Positions 1-6,471 of a DNA stretch of 31,541 bases are shown here, piece after piece (within the stretch, counting starts at the first letter, position 1; the number at the start of each line of letters is the position of its first letter). The stretch is from NCBI GenBank assembly GCA_023132365.1, contig JAGLYJ010000006.1, positions 1-31,541 on the forward strand, read 5' to 3'. The notes under the pieces were generated by a model, which had not been told where the DNA came from, made no database searches, and saw only the letters and a list, made by a program, of their open reading frames with translations. Position numbers and translations under genes: made by a program. Source of the stretch: Mycoplasmatota bacterium. Lineage in GTDB: Bacteria > Bacillota_I > Bacilli_A > Izemoplasmatales > Hujiaoplasmataceae.

Positions 1-254
1 AAGCTGCAGATGCAATGGTAAAAGCGGCTAATGTTAAATTAGTTGGTAGAGAAAAAACTGGATCAGGTTTAGTAACTGTAATGGTACGCGGAGATGTAGG
101 CGCAGTAAAAGCAGCAGTTGAAGCAGGATCTGAAGCAGCTCGTAGAGTCGGAGAATTAGTATCAGTACACGTAATTCCAAGACCACATCACGACGTTGAA
201 CAACTATTAGATTCAAAACACAAAGAAGTAAAAGCAAAAAAAGAAGCTAAATAA
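1..254 (+). CDS. BMC-H hexameric microcompartment shell protein (5' end outside window)
   Basis: Shell protein of a bacterial microcompartment; hexamers of this fold tile the facets, and small metabolites pass through the central pore. The reading frame is already open at base 3 (A-A-D-A-M-V-K), so the N-terminus is missing. The visible part keeps the pore loop K-T-G-S-G-L-V, the edge lysine context D-A-M-V-K-A-A-N-V and the conserved R-P-H near the end, and is almost identical to the next two genes. Its distinctive feature is a C-terminal tail rich in lysine (about the last 14 residues), absent from its paralogues and possibly facing the lumen or cytosol. It is first in a visible run of co-oriented BMC genes. 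The ATG at 15 lies inside the conserved domain and is not the start. Confidence 0.93.
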   Translation, partial: AADAMVKAANVKLVGREKTGSGLVTVMVRGDVGAVKAAVEAGSEAARRVGELVSVHVIPRPHHDVEQLLDSKHKEVKAKKEAK

Positions 255-302
255 TTATTTCACTAAACAGAACAAAAAAACACTAAAACGGAGGAAAGAA
301 AA

Positions 303-587
303 ATGAAAGAAGCTTTAGGATTAGTTGAAACAATTGGATTTGTAGGGGCAATTGAAGCTGCAGATGCAATGGTAAAATCAGCAAATGTAACTATGCTAGG
401 AAAAGAAAAAATTGGATCAGGTTATGTTACTGTAATGGTGCGCGGAGACGTAGGTGCAGTAAAAGCAGCAGTTGAAGCGGGATCTGAAGCAGCGCGCAGA
501 GTCGGACAATTAGCATCATCTCATGTAATACCTCGTCCGCATGAAGACGTTGAAGAATTATTAAAATCTATTATTGAAGAAAAATAG
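303..587 (+). CDS. BMC-H hexameric microcompartment shell protein
   Basis: Complete 94-residue single-domain BMC-H protein, normal length for the PduA/EutM type. It starts M-K-E-A-L-G-L-V-E-T, has the edge lysine at about residue 25, and the pore loop G-S-G at residues 38-40 followed by Tyr, where the neighbouring paralogues have Leu. This could slightly change the pore lining. The R-P-H motif precedes an acidic/lysine tail (L-L-K-S-I-I-E-E-K). A strong GGAGG site lies just upstream of ATG 303. It sits between two near-identical copies, which suggests recent tandem duplication and mixed-hexamer or dosage roles in the shell. Confidence 0.96.
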   Translation: MKEALGLVETIGFVGAIEAADAMVKSANVTMLGKEKIGSGYVTVMVRGDVGAVKAAVEAGSEAARRVGQLASSHVIPRPHEDVEELLKSIIEEK

Positions 588-627
588 ATTTAAAATTATT
601 AGAAAGAATTAAAATGGAGGTAAGAAA

Positions 628-894
628 ATGAAAGAAGCATTAGGATTAGTTGAAACAAGAGGATTTGTTGGAGCAATTGAAGCTGCAGATGCAATGGTAA
701 AAGCAGCTAATGTTAGATTAATTGGAAGAGAAAAAACCGGATCTGGCTTAGTAACAGTAATGGTACGTGGAGATGTTGGCGCAGTAAAGGCAGCGGTTGA
801 AGCGGGATCTGAAGCAGCGCGCAGAGTCGGGGAATTGGTATCGGTGCATGTAATACCAAGACCACATGATGACGTTGAATCACTAATCAAATAA
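628..894 (+). CDS. BMC-H hexameric microcompartment shell protein
   Basis: Third BMC-H copy, 88 residues, with ATG preceded by GGAGG. The body is nearly the same as the two upstream copies (M-K-E-A-L-G-L-V-E-T; pore loop K-T-G-S-G-L-V; R-P-H close to the end). It has the shortest tail, ending D-V-E-S-L-I-K, so the three proteins differ mainly in their C-termini. It would form facet hexamers of the compartment. The cargo gene deoC follows within about 50 bases, consistent with one operon. A 149-codon antisense frame across this gene is a by-product of its codon composition. Confidence 0.96.
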   Translation: MKEALGLVETRGFVGAIEAADAMVKAANVRLIGREKTGSGLVTVMVRGDVGAVKAAVEAGSEAARRVGELVSVHVIPRPHDDVESLIK

Positions 895-943
895 ACAAAT
901 ATAAGAAAAGGATTGAAATTGAAAAGTGAAAAGAGTTGAGAAT

Positions 944-1711
944 ATGGAATTAGATAAATTAATCGATAGAATTGCTGAAGAAGTATATCGTAAAATCTCA
1001 AAGGAAAATAATGGGGTAAATACAGTTCAAGTGAGTAATAATAGTGATCTAGCTTCAATTATTGATCATACATTATTAAAGCCTGAAGCTACAGAAAGCG
1101 ATATAACAAGAGTCTGTCAAGAAGCGATAGAATATAAATTTAAATCAGTATGTATAAACACACATTATGTATCGCTTGTTTCACGATTATTATCAGGAAC
1201 AGGAGTCGCTACTTGTTGTGTTGTAGGTTTTCCATTAGGAGCATCTTCTACAAGAGCTAAAATTGATGAGACTTATGACGCGTTAAAACATGGAGCTAAT
1301 GAAATTGATATGGTTATCAATATCGGAGCTTTGAAGTCAGGCGACTGGAATACTGTAAAAAAAGATATAGAAGGAGTAACTTTTGCTTCAAGAGGTCGTG
1401 CATTAGTTAAAGTTATTTTGGAAACATCTTTACTAAATGATGAAGAAAAAATAAAAGCATGTACCATAGCTAAAATGGCTAAGGCTGATTTTGTAAAAAC
1501 ATCAACTGGATTTAACACTGGGGGAGCAACTATTGAAGACGTAAAATTAATGCGTGAAGTAGTAGGTCCTAAAATGGGTGTAAAAGCTTCTGGTGGCGTT
1601 CGTGATACAAAGACAGCAAGAGCGATGGTAGCTGCTGGTGCAACCAGAATAGGAACAAGTTCGGGTATCAATATTGTCAAAGGTTCAAAACCTTCGACAG
1701 GTACTTATTAA
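944..1711 (+). CDS. deoC: Deoxyribose-phosphate aldolase with N-terminal BMC encapsulation-peptide-like helix
   Basis: Class I aldolase cleaving 2-deoxyribose-5-phosphate to glyceraldehyde-3-phosphate and acetaldehyde. The DERA core begins near residue 40 (S-I-I-D-H-T-L-L-K-P) and keeps the expected active-site segments: E-I-D-M-V-I-N-I-G with the catalytic Asp, F-V-K-T-S-T-G-F with the Schiff-base Lys, and V-K-A-S-G-G-V-R with the second Lys. It ends in Tyr, as many bacterial DERAs do. The extra first ~20 residues (M-E-L-D-K-L-I-D-R-I-A-E-E-V-Y-R-K-I) form an amphipathic helix followed by a polar Asn/Ser-rich linker, the layout of an encapsulation peptide; this is inference from pattern. Start: an in-frame GTG at 926 has AAGGA about 13 bases upstream, longer than usual. 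I prefer ATG 944, which opens directly at the helix, but 926 cannot be excluded. Confidence 0.94.
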   Translation: MELDKLIDRIAEEVYRKISKENNGVNTVQVSNNSDLASIIDHTLLKPEATESDITRVCQEAIEYKFKSVCINTHYVSLVSRLLSGTGVATCCVVGFPLGASSTRAKIDETYDALKHGANEIDMVINIGALKSGDWNTVKKDIEGVTFASRGRALVKVILETSLLNDEEKIKACTIAKMAKADFVKTSTGFNTGGATIEDVKLMREVVGPKMGVKASGGVRDTKTARAMVAAGATRIGTSSGINIVKGSKPSTGTY

Positions 1712-1732
1712 TGATAGAAAAGAGGAGATTAT

Positions 1733-2038
1733 ATGTATCCTGCTAGAATAATAGGAACCGTGGTATGTACACAAAAGGATCCAAGTATGAATAGTTTAAA
1801 GATGCAGGTTGTACAACCTGTAAACATTTTTACTTTTGAAGATGAAGGTAAACCTGCAGTAGCAATTGATGCTGTTGGAGCTGGATTTTCTGAGCTGGTT
1901 TTAGTCGTAAGTGGAAGTTCTGGGAGATTAACAGAACTAACTAAAAACAAACCAGTGGATGCTACAATTATGGCTATTATAGATTATGTCGATATTAAAG
2001 GAAAAAATGTATTTAGTGCAAATAAGAAGGAGACATAA
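1733..2038 (+). CDS. BMC-P pentameric vertex protein, EutN/CcmL family (copy 1)
   Basis: 101-residue EutN/CcmL-family protein; pentamers cap the vertices of the icosahedral shell. The typical start (A-R-I-I-G-T-V-V-C-T followed by the L-Q-V-V-Q-P strand) and the family signature A-I-D-A-V-G-A-G-F-S-E-L-V-L are present, followed by T-I-M-A-I-I-D-Y-V. AGAGGAG precedes ATG 1733. It is the most divergent of three vertex proteins in this locus, with a longer C-terminal end. Its place between deoC and the RpiB-like gene shows that shell and enzyme genes are interleaved in one operon. Confidence 0.95.
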   Translation: MYPARIIGTVVCTQKDPSMNSLKMQVVQPVNIFTFEDEGKPAVAIDAVGAGFSELVLVVSGSSGRLTELTKNKPVDATIMAIIDYVDIKGKNVFSANKKET

Positions 2039-2041
2039 AAT

Positions 2042-2503
2042 ATGAAAGTTGCAATTGGCTGTGATCATGGTGGATATGAATTAAAGGAAAAAATCAAAAA
2101 ATATATTTCTGATGAATTAAATATACAGTATGAAGATTTTGGAACTTATAATAAAAATAGATGTGATTATCCAGACTATGCATTCCTGGTAGCACATGCT
2201 GTTTCTACAAAAAAATGTGATTTTGGCATCATGATTGATGGAGCTGGGATAGGCTCTGCTATGATGGCAAACAAAGTTCCCGGAGTTTTAGCTGCATGTG
2301 CAAATGAAATATATACAGCAAGAAATAGTCGCCACCACAATGGCGCAAATGTATTAACACTTGGAAGTATGGTTGTTGGAGAAGGTGTCTCAAAAGAAAT
2401 TGTAAAAACCTTTTTAACAACTAAATTCGAAGGCGAAAGAAATATTAAACGAATAAATAGTATTTTAGATATTGAAAAACGATTACTAAAAAATAGGGAG
2501 TGA
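2042..2503 (+). CDS. rpiB: RpiB/LacAB-family sugar-phosphate isomerase, catalytic Cys replaced
   Basis: 153-residue member of the RpiB/LacA/LacB family, which interconverts aldose and ketose phosphates (ribose-5-P/ribulose-5-P in classical RpiB). The N-terminal C-D-H-G-G-Y-E-L-K and the later S-R-H-H-N-x-A-N-V-L-T-L-G block are recognisable, with His99 conserved. The usual catalytic segment C-G-T-G-I-G is instead D-G-A-G-I-G (Asp66, Ala68), and the usual Asp after H-N is Gly101, so the canonical Cys base is missing. The fold call is firm; the exact substrate is not. Only 3 bases separate it from the preceding vertex gene and 4 from the next, so it is translationally packed in the BMC operon and probably works with DeoC on pentose phosphates. 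It may be encapsulated, though I see no terminal targeting helix. Confidence 0.9.
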   Translation: MKVAIGCDHGGYELKEKIKKYISDELNIQYEDFGTYNKNRCDYPDYAFLVAHAVSTKKCDFGIMIDGAGIGSAMMANKVPGVLAACANEIYTARNSRHHNGANVLTLGSMVVGEGVSKEIVKTFLTTKFEGERNIKRINSILDIEKRLLKNRE

Positions 2504-2507
2504 TAAC

Positions 2508-2780
2508 ATGCAAATGGCAAAAGTTATTGGTATGGTTACTTCAACAATAAAAGTAGAAGATTTATACGGTGTTTCACTTCTTGTGCTTCAACCTGTTAAC
2601 TCAAAATATGAGGAACAAGGATCACCAATTGTTGCTGGAGATAGTTGTGGAGCTGGCGTTGGTGAATATGTTTTTTATTCTAAGAGTAAAGAAGGAGCAA
2701 TGAATCTTCCAATTCCGACTTCCTGTGTTGATGCAGGAATAGCAGGAATAGTTGATAGTGTATACCGCATAGATAAATAA
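2508..2780 (+). CDS. BMC-P pentameric vertex protein, EutN/CcmL family (copy 2)
   Basis: 90-residue vertex protein, the usual size for the family. It starts M-Q-M-A-K-V-I-G-M-V-T-S-T, continues with L-L-V-L-Q-P-V, and has the signature A-G-D-S-C-G-A-G-V-G-E-Y-V followed by D-A-G-I-A-G-I-V-D-S-V. AGGGAG lies upstream of ATG 2508; ATG 2514 is less likely because the next paralogue also starts M-Q-x-A-K-V. A Cys replaces the usual residue before G-A-G, unlike the other two copies. It immediately follows the isomerase gene. Confidence 0.95.
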   Translation: MQMAKVIGMVTSTIKVEDLYGVSLLVLQPVNSKYEEQGSPIVAGDSCGAGVGEYVFYSKSKEGAMNLPIPTSCVDAGIAGIVDSVYRIDK

Positions 2781-2803
2781 ACTTTTTAATCTGAGGTGAA
2801 AAT

Positions 2804-3100
2804 ATGCAACTTGCAAAAGTAGTAGGAAATTTAGTTTCAACACATAAGAAAAAAATATTAGAAGGTAAAACATTATTATTTGTACAACCGGTCGATGAAA
2901 AATTGATCCCTTTTGGTGATGAAATGCTTGCGGTTGATGGAGTAGGAGCCGGTATTGGCGATATAGTTATTATCCTGAGTGAAGGTGGATCGGCTAGAAT
3001 GATCACTAAAATAGATGGACCATATTCTCCTGTTGAGTTATGTGTTGCAGGAATAGTTGATTCAGTACAAACTGAAGACAATTACAATAAAATCAGGTAG
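2804..3100 (+). CDS. BMC-P pentameric vertex protein, EutN/CcmL family (copy 3)
   Basis: 98-residue vertex protein starting M-Q-L-A-K-V-V-G-N-L-V-S-T, with F-V-Q-P-V-D and the signature A-V-D-G-V-G-A-G-I-G-D-I-V-I, then C-V-A-G-I-V-D-S-V. A GAGGTG site sits before ATG 2804. Together with copies at 1733 and 2508 it makes a set of three non-identical pentamer genes, which some BMC classes carry. Heteropentamers or alternative vertices are possible but not shown by sequence. Confidence 0.95.
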   Translation: MQLAKVVGNLVSTHKKKILEGKTLLFVQPVDEKLIPFGDEMLAVDGVGAGIGDIVIILSEGGSARMITKIDGPYSPVELCVAGIVDSVQTEDNYNKIR

Positions 3101-3115
3101 CAATGAGGTGATGAA

Positions 3116-4102
3116 ATGGACCTTTTAGAAAGAATAATAAGCCAGGCAAAACAAAATGCTAAAACAATCGTTTTAGCAGAAGGTAAGGATCAGAGAATTA
3201 TTGATGCTGCTAGACAAATTAAAATTCAGAATATTGCAAACATTGTTGTTTTAATTAACGAAAAAGATGTAAATGATGAAATTAAAAAGCTAGAGAGCGA
3301 AGGCGTTGAAGTTATTATCGTTGAACTCTCTGATAAACGGAATTCATATAGCAATAGGCTATTTGAATTACGTAATGCAAAAGGGATGACAAAAGAAGAG
3401 GCTAATAAACTTATCCTCAATACAATACATTATGGTGTTATGATGGTAGAAAATTCTGATGCAGATGGAATGGTTGCTGGTGCAATTAACTCCACAGGAG
3501 ATGTTTTAAGACCAGCTCTTCAAATTCTTAGAACTGCAAAGAATGTTAAACTTGTATCATCGTTTTTCCTTATTGATGCACCTAATTCAATTGGCATAGG
3601 GAATCGTGAATTTGCGTTTGCTGATTGTGGGTTAGTTATAAACCCCAATGCAGAAGAATTATCAGAAATAGCAATTCAAACAGCTAAATCATTTGACTAT
3701 CTAACAAGGCAAGAACCTAGAATTGCAATGCTATCATATTCTACATTTGGAAGTGCAACTGGTGAATCAGTAGACAAAGTTGTGTCTGCAATGAAAATGG
3801 TTAGAGCGAAGTATCCAAATCTTAAAATTGATGGGGAATTGCAAGCTGATGCTGCAATAGTACCCTTTGTCGCAAAACAAAAAGCACCATTAAGTAATGT
3901 TGCTGGATATGCAAATGTATTAATATTCCCTGATTTGCAATCGGGAAATATTGGATATAAGTTAGTAGAACGATTTGGGAATGCATCGGCATATGGACCA
4001 ATCACACAAGGACTAAGTAAACCAGTTAACGATCTTTCACGTGGGTGTTCATATAAAGACATCGTTGCGGTCGTAGCTATTACAGCATTACAATCACAAT
4101 GA
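3116..4102 (+). CDS. pta: Phosphate acetyltransferase (PTA_PTB type)
   Basis: 328 residues, the normal length of single-domain Pta. It converts acetyl-CoA plus phosphate to acetyl-phosphate and CoA, which in a BMC recycles CoA and saves energy as ATP via acetate kinase. Family blocks are clear: S-T-G-D-V-L-R-P, the S-Y-S-T-F-G-S-A-T-G-E segment, D-G-E-L-Q-A-D-A-A, and the long C-terminal block beginning N-V-L-I-F-P-D-L-Q-S-G-N and running to G-P-I-T-Q-G-L. This is not the PduL fold that many BMCs use for the same step. The N-terminus resembles ordinary Pta and I see no separate encapsulation peptide. A GAGGTGATGAA stretch provides the ribosome site. It is the last gene of the operon, before the hairpin at 4231. 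Confidence 0.95.
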   Translation: MDLLERIISQAKQNAKTIVLAEGKDQRIIDAARQIKIQNIANIVVLINEKDVNDEIKKLESEGVEVIIVELSDKRNSYSNRLFELRNAKGMTKEEANKLILNTIHYGVMMVENSDADGMVAGAINSTGDVLRPALQILRTAKNVKLVSSFFLIDAPNSIGIGNREFAFADCGLVINPNAEELSEIAIQTAKSFDYLTRQEPRIAMLSYSTFGSATGESVDKVVSAMKMVRAKYPNLKIDGELQADAAIVPFVAKQKAPLSNVAGYANVLIFPDLQSGNIGYKLVERFGNASAYGPITQGLSKPVNDLSRGCSYKDIVAVVAITALQSQ

Positions 4103-4227
4103 TCCAAAAGGTTAATAAATATTATGGTATATTAATTGCTTTTTTTAGTATGCATTTATGATTTATAAAGATAGATATTGAATGCGATATATTTAGTTTG
4201 GAACTAACATAATTTATCTAACAAATG

Positions 4228-4257
4228 AAAAAACGCTTATAATAGCGTTTTCTTTTT
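4228..4257 (+). terminator. Intrinsic terminator ending the BMC operon
   Basis: AAACGCT (4231-4237) pairs perfectly with AGCGTTT (4244-4250) around a 6-base loop, followed by TCTTTTT. It lies 130 bases after the pta stop and is the first strong hairpin there. Confidence 0.85.
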
Positions 4258-4357
4258 AATGTATATAATCATTAAATAAAACAACTCATCAAAGTGGTTT
4301 TTAAAGCAAAAAAGAAAACATATATCATATTTCGGTTAACTTATAAGAATTCCTTGA

Positions 4358-4522
4358 TTAAGACCAATTATCATGACAGCTTTGACAACGATTTTAGCTT
4401 TAATTACAATGGCTATCGGCGTTGGTAATGGCGCAGAAATGATGCAGCCTATGGCAGTAGCTACAATCGGTGGATTATTATATGCAACAATTCTTACTTT
4501 AATATTAATGCAGTTTATGTAA
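4358..4522 (+). pseudogene. C-terminal remnant of an RND (AcrB/SwrC-type) efflux pump
   Basis: Reading from 4358 gives L-R-P-I-I-M-T-A-L-T-T-I-L-A-L, then G-x-G-x-G-A-E-M-M-Q-P-M-A-V-A-T-I-G-G-L and a hydrophobic end before TAA 4520. This is the very conserved penultimate-helix block of RND/HAE transporters (R-P-I-x-M-T-A-L-T-T-I and G-A-E-x-x-x-P-M-A). A complete pump is over 1000 residues; here about 54 remain, with an in-frame TGA at 4355 just before the fragment and no ribosome site at the internal ATG 4373. It is therefore a relic, possibly left after deletion of the pump gene. The terminator at 4552 directly behind it is probably its original one. Confidence 0.75.
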
Positions 4523-4551
4523 CAATTTTAAGAATCGCAAATTAAATAATA

Positions 4552-4577
4552 AATCTCCATATTGAATGGAGGTTTTT
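4552..4577 (+). terminator. Intrinsic terminator behind the RND remnant
   Basis: CTCCAT (4555-4560) pairs with ATGGAG (4566-4571) with a 5-base loop, then seven Ts. It separates the remnant from the promoter at 4620. Confidence 0.8.
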
Positions 4578-4619
4578 TTATCTCGTGATAGAGCTGTAAA
4601 AAATATATGTAAATAATAC

Positions 4620-4686
4620 TTGACATCGTGTAAAGTCTATGTTACATTATGTATGTAGAACTTTACGTAGAGCTTTTTGTAAAGTC
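4620..4686 (+). promoter_or_regulatory. Promoter with repeated TGTAAAGT boxes for the 4705-6204 operon
   Basis: -35 TTGACA (4620-4625), 17-base spacer, -10 TACATT (4643-4648) preceded by TGT (extended -10). TGTAAAGTC occurs at 4629-4637, inside the spacer, and again at 4678-4686; the inverse ACTTTAC is at 4660-4666. The arrangement looks like an operator set for a repressor or activator, most simply the XRE protein encoded at 5962. Confidence 0.75.
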
Positions 4687-4704
4687 AAAGGGAGGAATTA
4701 TTAA

Positions 4705-5430
4705 TTGAAAACTTACAGAATGAATTCGGTTATGACAGGGGTGCTTTACTTTTTAGGTACAGTATTTGGTGTTGCAAGCACAATTGTTGGGGGAAAACTG
4801 TTATCGTCAACCGTACAAACTAATCCGCTTGATGGGATAGGTTTGTTAGATCTTATTGTTACAGATTCATCAAAACTTTTAGGGGGATCCTTTTTGATTC
4901 TCTTGATGGGAATATCACTTGTTGCTATGACAGTGTTTCTATATCCGATTTTTAAAAAAGATAGCGAGGAACTTGCTATGGGTATGTTGCTCTTTCGTGG
5001 AGCGTTAGAAGGAATGTATTATTTTATTACAGCGATTAGTTTTCTAATATTATTTGCTGTAGGCCAAGAATATGTTGCCACAGGAGCTAATGCAACTATT
5101 TTACAATCTTTTGCTAACGTAGTATATAAGTTCCAAGATCTACTAGGACCAATCGGAGCTATTTTGTTTCTTCTAGGAGCTACCTGCATATATATATCTT
5201 TTTACCGTACAAAGCTAATCCCACGCTGGTTAACTATCTGGGGATTTGTTGGAGTAGTTCCATATATGGCTTATGCAATATTACATCTATTCGGTTTAGA
5301 TACTGGTTTTGGATTTTATTTGCAAATGGTGCTAGCGCCACAGGAAATTGTGATGGCTCTTTGGTTGATTATTAAAGGATTTAATAAGAAAGCAATGAAC
5401 AAACTTTTAACTAATAACGAAAATTCATAG
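4705..5430 (+). CDS. DUF4386-family integral membrane protein
   Basis: 241-residue polytopic membrane protein with about six hydrophobic segments, matching the DUF4386 pattern (R-x-x-x-x-T-G-V-L-Y-F-L-G near the start; W-L-T-I-W-G-F-V-G in the middle; P-Q-E-I-V-M-A-L-W-L-I-I-K-G-F near the end). Molecular function of the family is unknown. Translation starts at TTG 4705 behind a strong GGGAGG at 4690-4695; no ATG is suitably placed. It is first in a three-gene operon with another membrane protein and an XRE regulator, a common Bacillota arrangement in which the regulator controls the membrane genes. Confidence 0.85.
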   Translation: MKTYRMNSVMTGVLYFLGTVFGVASTIVGGKLLSSTVQTNPLDGIGLLDLIVTDSSKLLGGSFLILLMGISLVAMTVFLYPIFKKDSEELAMGMLLFRGALEGMYYFITAISFLILFAVGQEYVATGANATILQSFANVVYKFQDLLGPIGAILFLLGATCIYISFYRTKLIPRWLTIWGFVGVVPYMAYAILHLFGLDTGFGFYLQMVLAPQEIVMALWLIIKGFNKKAMNKLLTNNENS

Positions 5431-5494
5431 TTTGAGTTGTATTATATAAAGAAATCAATGTTTTGTTTATAAAATTATAAAGGAGGAATAAATT

Positions 5495-5959
5495 ATGACA
5501 TATAATGAGAAAAAAAGCTTAACTAATATTGTTAGCAGTGTACTAATCACAACTATTTACGCAATAATTATTTATCAAAAGTACTTAAATGGGGTATTAG
5601 ATGATACTAATATATTCAAATTTTGGGCTATTATAATCTTAATATTTATACCAATATCAATTGTTGCTCGTATAATCATAATGATTATTTTTCATATTCT
5701 TGAATCAATAGTTCAAACTGCAAAAGGAAATGATATTGAAGATGAAATGGATATAGTTGATGAAAGAGACAAATTTATCCAAGTGAAAGCTTCGGCTACT
5801 TCAATGTATATCTTCGGTCTTGGATTCGTTCTAGCACTTGTAACACAGTTGTTTGATGTTAGTAACCATATCTTCTTCATCGTTCTAATGATTGCGGGAT
5901 TAATCACAGATATAGTTTCAGAATCATTAATGATTAGGTATTACAGAAGAGGGGTTTAA
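5495..5959 (+). CDS. Four-helix membrane protein with cytosolic D-E-R-D motif (DUF2178-like)
   Basis: 154 residues: two N-terminal hydrophobic helices, a charged loop at about residues 75-97 containing D-E-R-D-K-F-I-Q-V-K-A, then two more helices. The D-E-R-D-x-x-I-x-x-K-A signature is typical of small membrane proteins (DUF2178 and relatives) encoded next to short XRE regulators in low-GC bacteria. The biochemical role is unknown. AAAGGAGGAAT precedes ATG 5495. The regulator gene begins 3 bases after this stop, indicating translational coupling. Confidence 0.75.
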   Translation: MTYNEKKSLTNIVSSVLITTIYAIIIYQKYLNGVLDDTNIFKFWAIIILIFIPISIVARIIIMIIFHILESIVQTAKGNDIEDEMDIVDERDKFIQVKASATSMYIFGLGFVLALVTQLFDVSNHIFFIVLMIAGLITDIVSESLMIRYYRRGV

Positions 5960-5961
5960 TT

Positions 5962-6204
5962 ATGAAAAAGCTCATAATTGGAAATAATGTGAGAAAACAG
6001 AGATTCCTAAAAAATGAAATGACTCAAAAAGATTTAGCTGAAGCGGTTAGTGTGTCACGTCAAACAATAATTGCCATTGAAAAAGGACAATATTCACCGA
6101 CATTAGAGTTATGCTTTAAAATATCAATTATATTTGAAACACCAATTGATCAGATATTTTTTGTTGAAGTAATAGATGGAATTAAATTTGAAAAAAAGAA
6201 ATAA
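5962..6204 (+). CDS. Small XRE-family transcriptional regulator
   Basis: 80-residue protein that is almost entirely a helix-turn-helix: M-T-Q-K-D-L-A-E-A-V-S-V-S-R-Q-T-I is the HTH, followed by I-E-K-G-Q-Y-S-P-T-L and the I-F-E-T-P-I-D-Q-I-F end characteristic of the YgzD/YozG type. It binds DNA as a dimer. It is coupled to the two membrane-protein genes before it and probably regulates their promoter at 4620, whose TGTAAAGT boxes are candidate sites. The start follows AGAGGGG. Confidence 0.92.
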   Translation: MKKLIIGNNVRKQRFLKNEMTQKDLAEAVSVSRQTIIAIEKGQYSPTLELCFKISIIFETPIDQIFFVEVIDGIKFEKKK

Positions 6205-6272
6205 ATAGCTAAAAATAGATTGGAATTAATAGAGTTGTTTAGCAGATTATAATTCCATTCAATATATACTAG

Positions 6273-6325
6273 CCCGAGAGTTTTGTAGTATTTAAATACT
6301 ACAGATATAATCTTGGGTTTTTTTT
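6273..6325 (+). terminator. Nested-hairpin terminator (copy A of a repeated element)
   Basis: Outer stem CCCGAGA (6273-6279) with TCTTGGG (6311-6317), enclosing a perfect 18-base palindrome GTAGTATTT/AAATACTAC (6285-6302), followed by eight Ts. A second element of the same design lies at 9563-9613. Confidence 0.8.
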
Positions 6326-6418
6326 GTAGGAAAAACTAAAAAATATATTAAAATTTAAAATAATATCATAGGTTGATTTATATTAGGCGATAAGTATGCA
6401 ATATCTTAATCATTTTTC

Positions 6419-6446
6419 TTGCAATAATTCAATTATATGATACTAT
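6419..6446 (+). promoter_or_regulatory. Probable promoter of the ABC-F gene
   Basis: TTGCAA (6419-6424), 16 bases, TACTAT (6441-6446), followed by AAAGGAG and the ATG at 6472. Boxes fit the consensus only moderately. Confidence 0.5.
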
Positions 6447-6471
6447 ATTCAAGGTTAAAGGAGTTGGTAAT

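Noticed and set aside
609..1058. 149-codon minus-strand reading frame across BMC-H copy 3 and deoC
   Set aside because: Antisense to clearly identified genes, no family signature, and similar frames occur opposite other Ala/Val-rich genes.
3697..4107. 136-codon minus-strand frame inside pta
   Set aside because: Antisense shadow of conserved Pta blocks; no ribosome site.
4355..4357. TGA read as tryptophan (mycoplasma code) to extend the RND fragment
   Set aside because: TGA ends several intact genes at their family-typical length elsewhere in the window, so the standard bacterial code applies.
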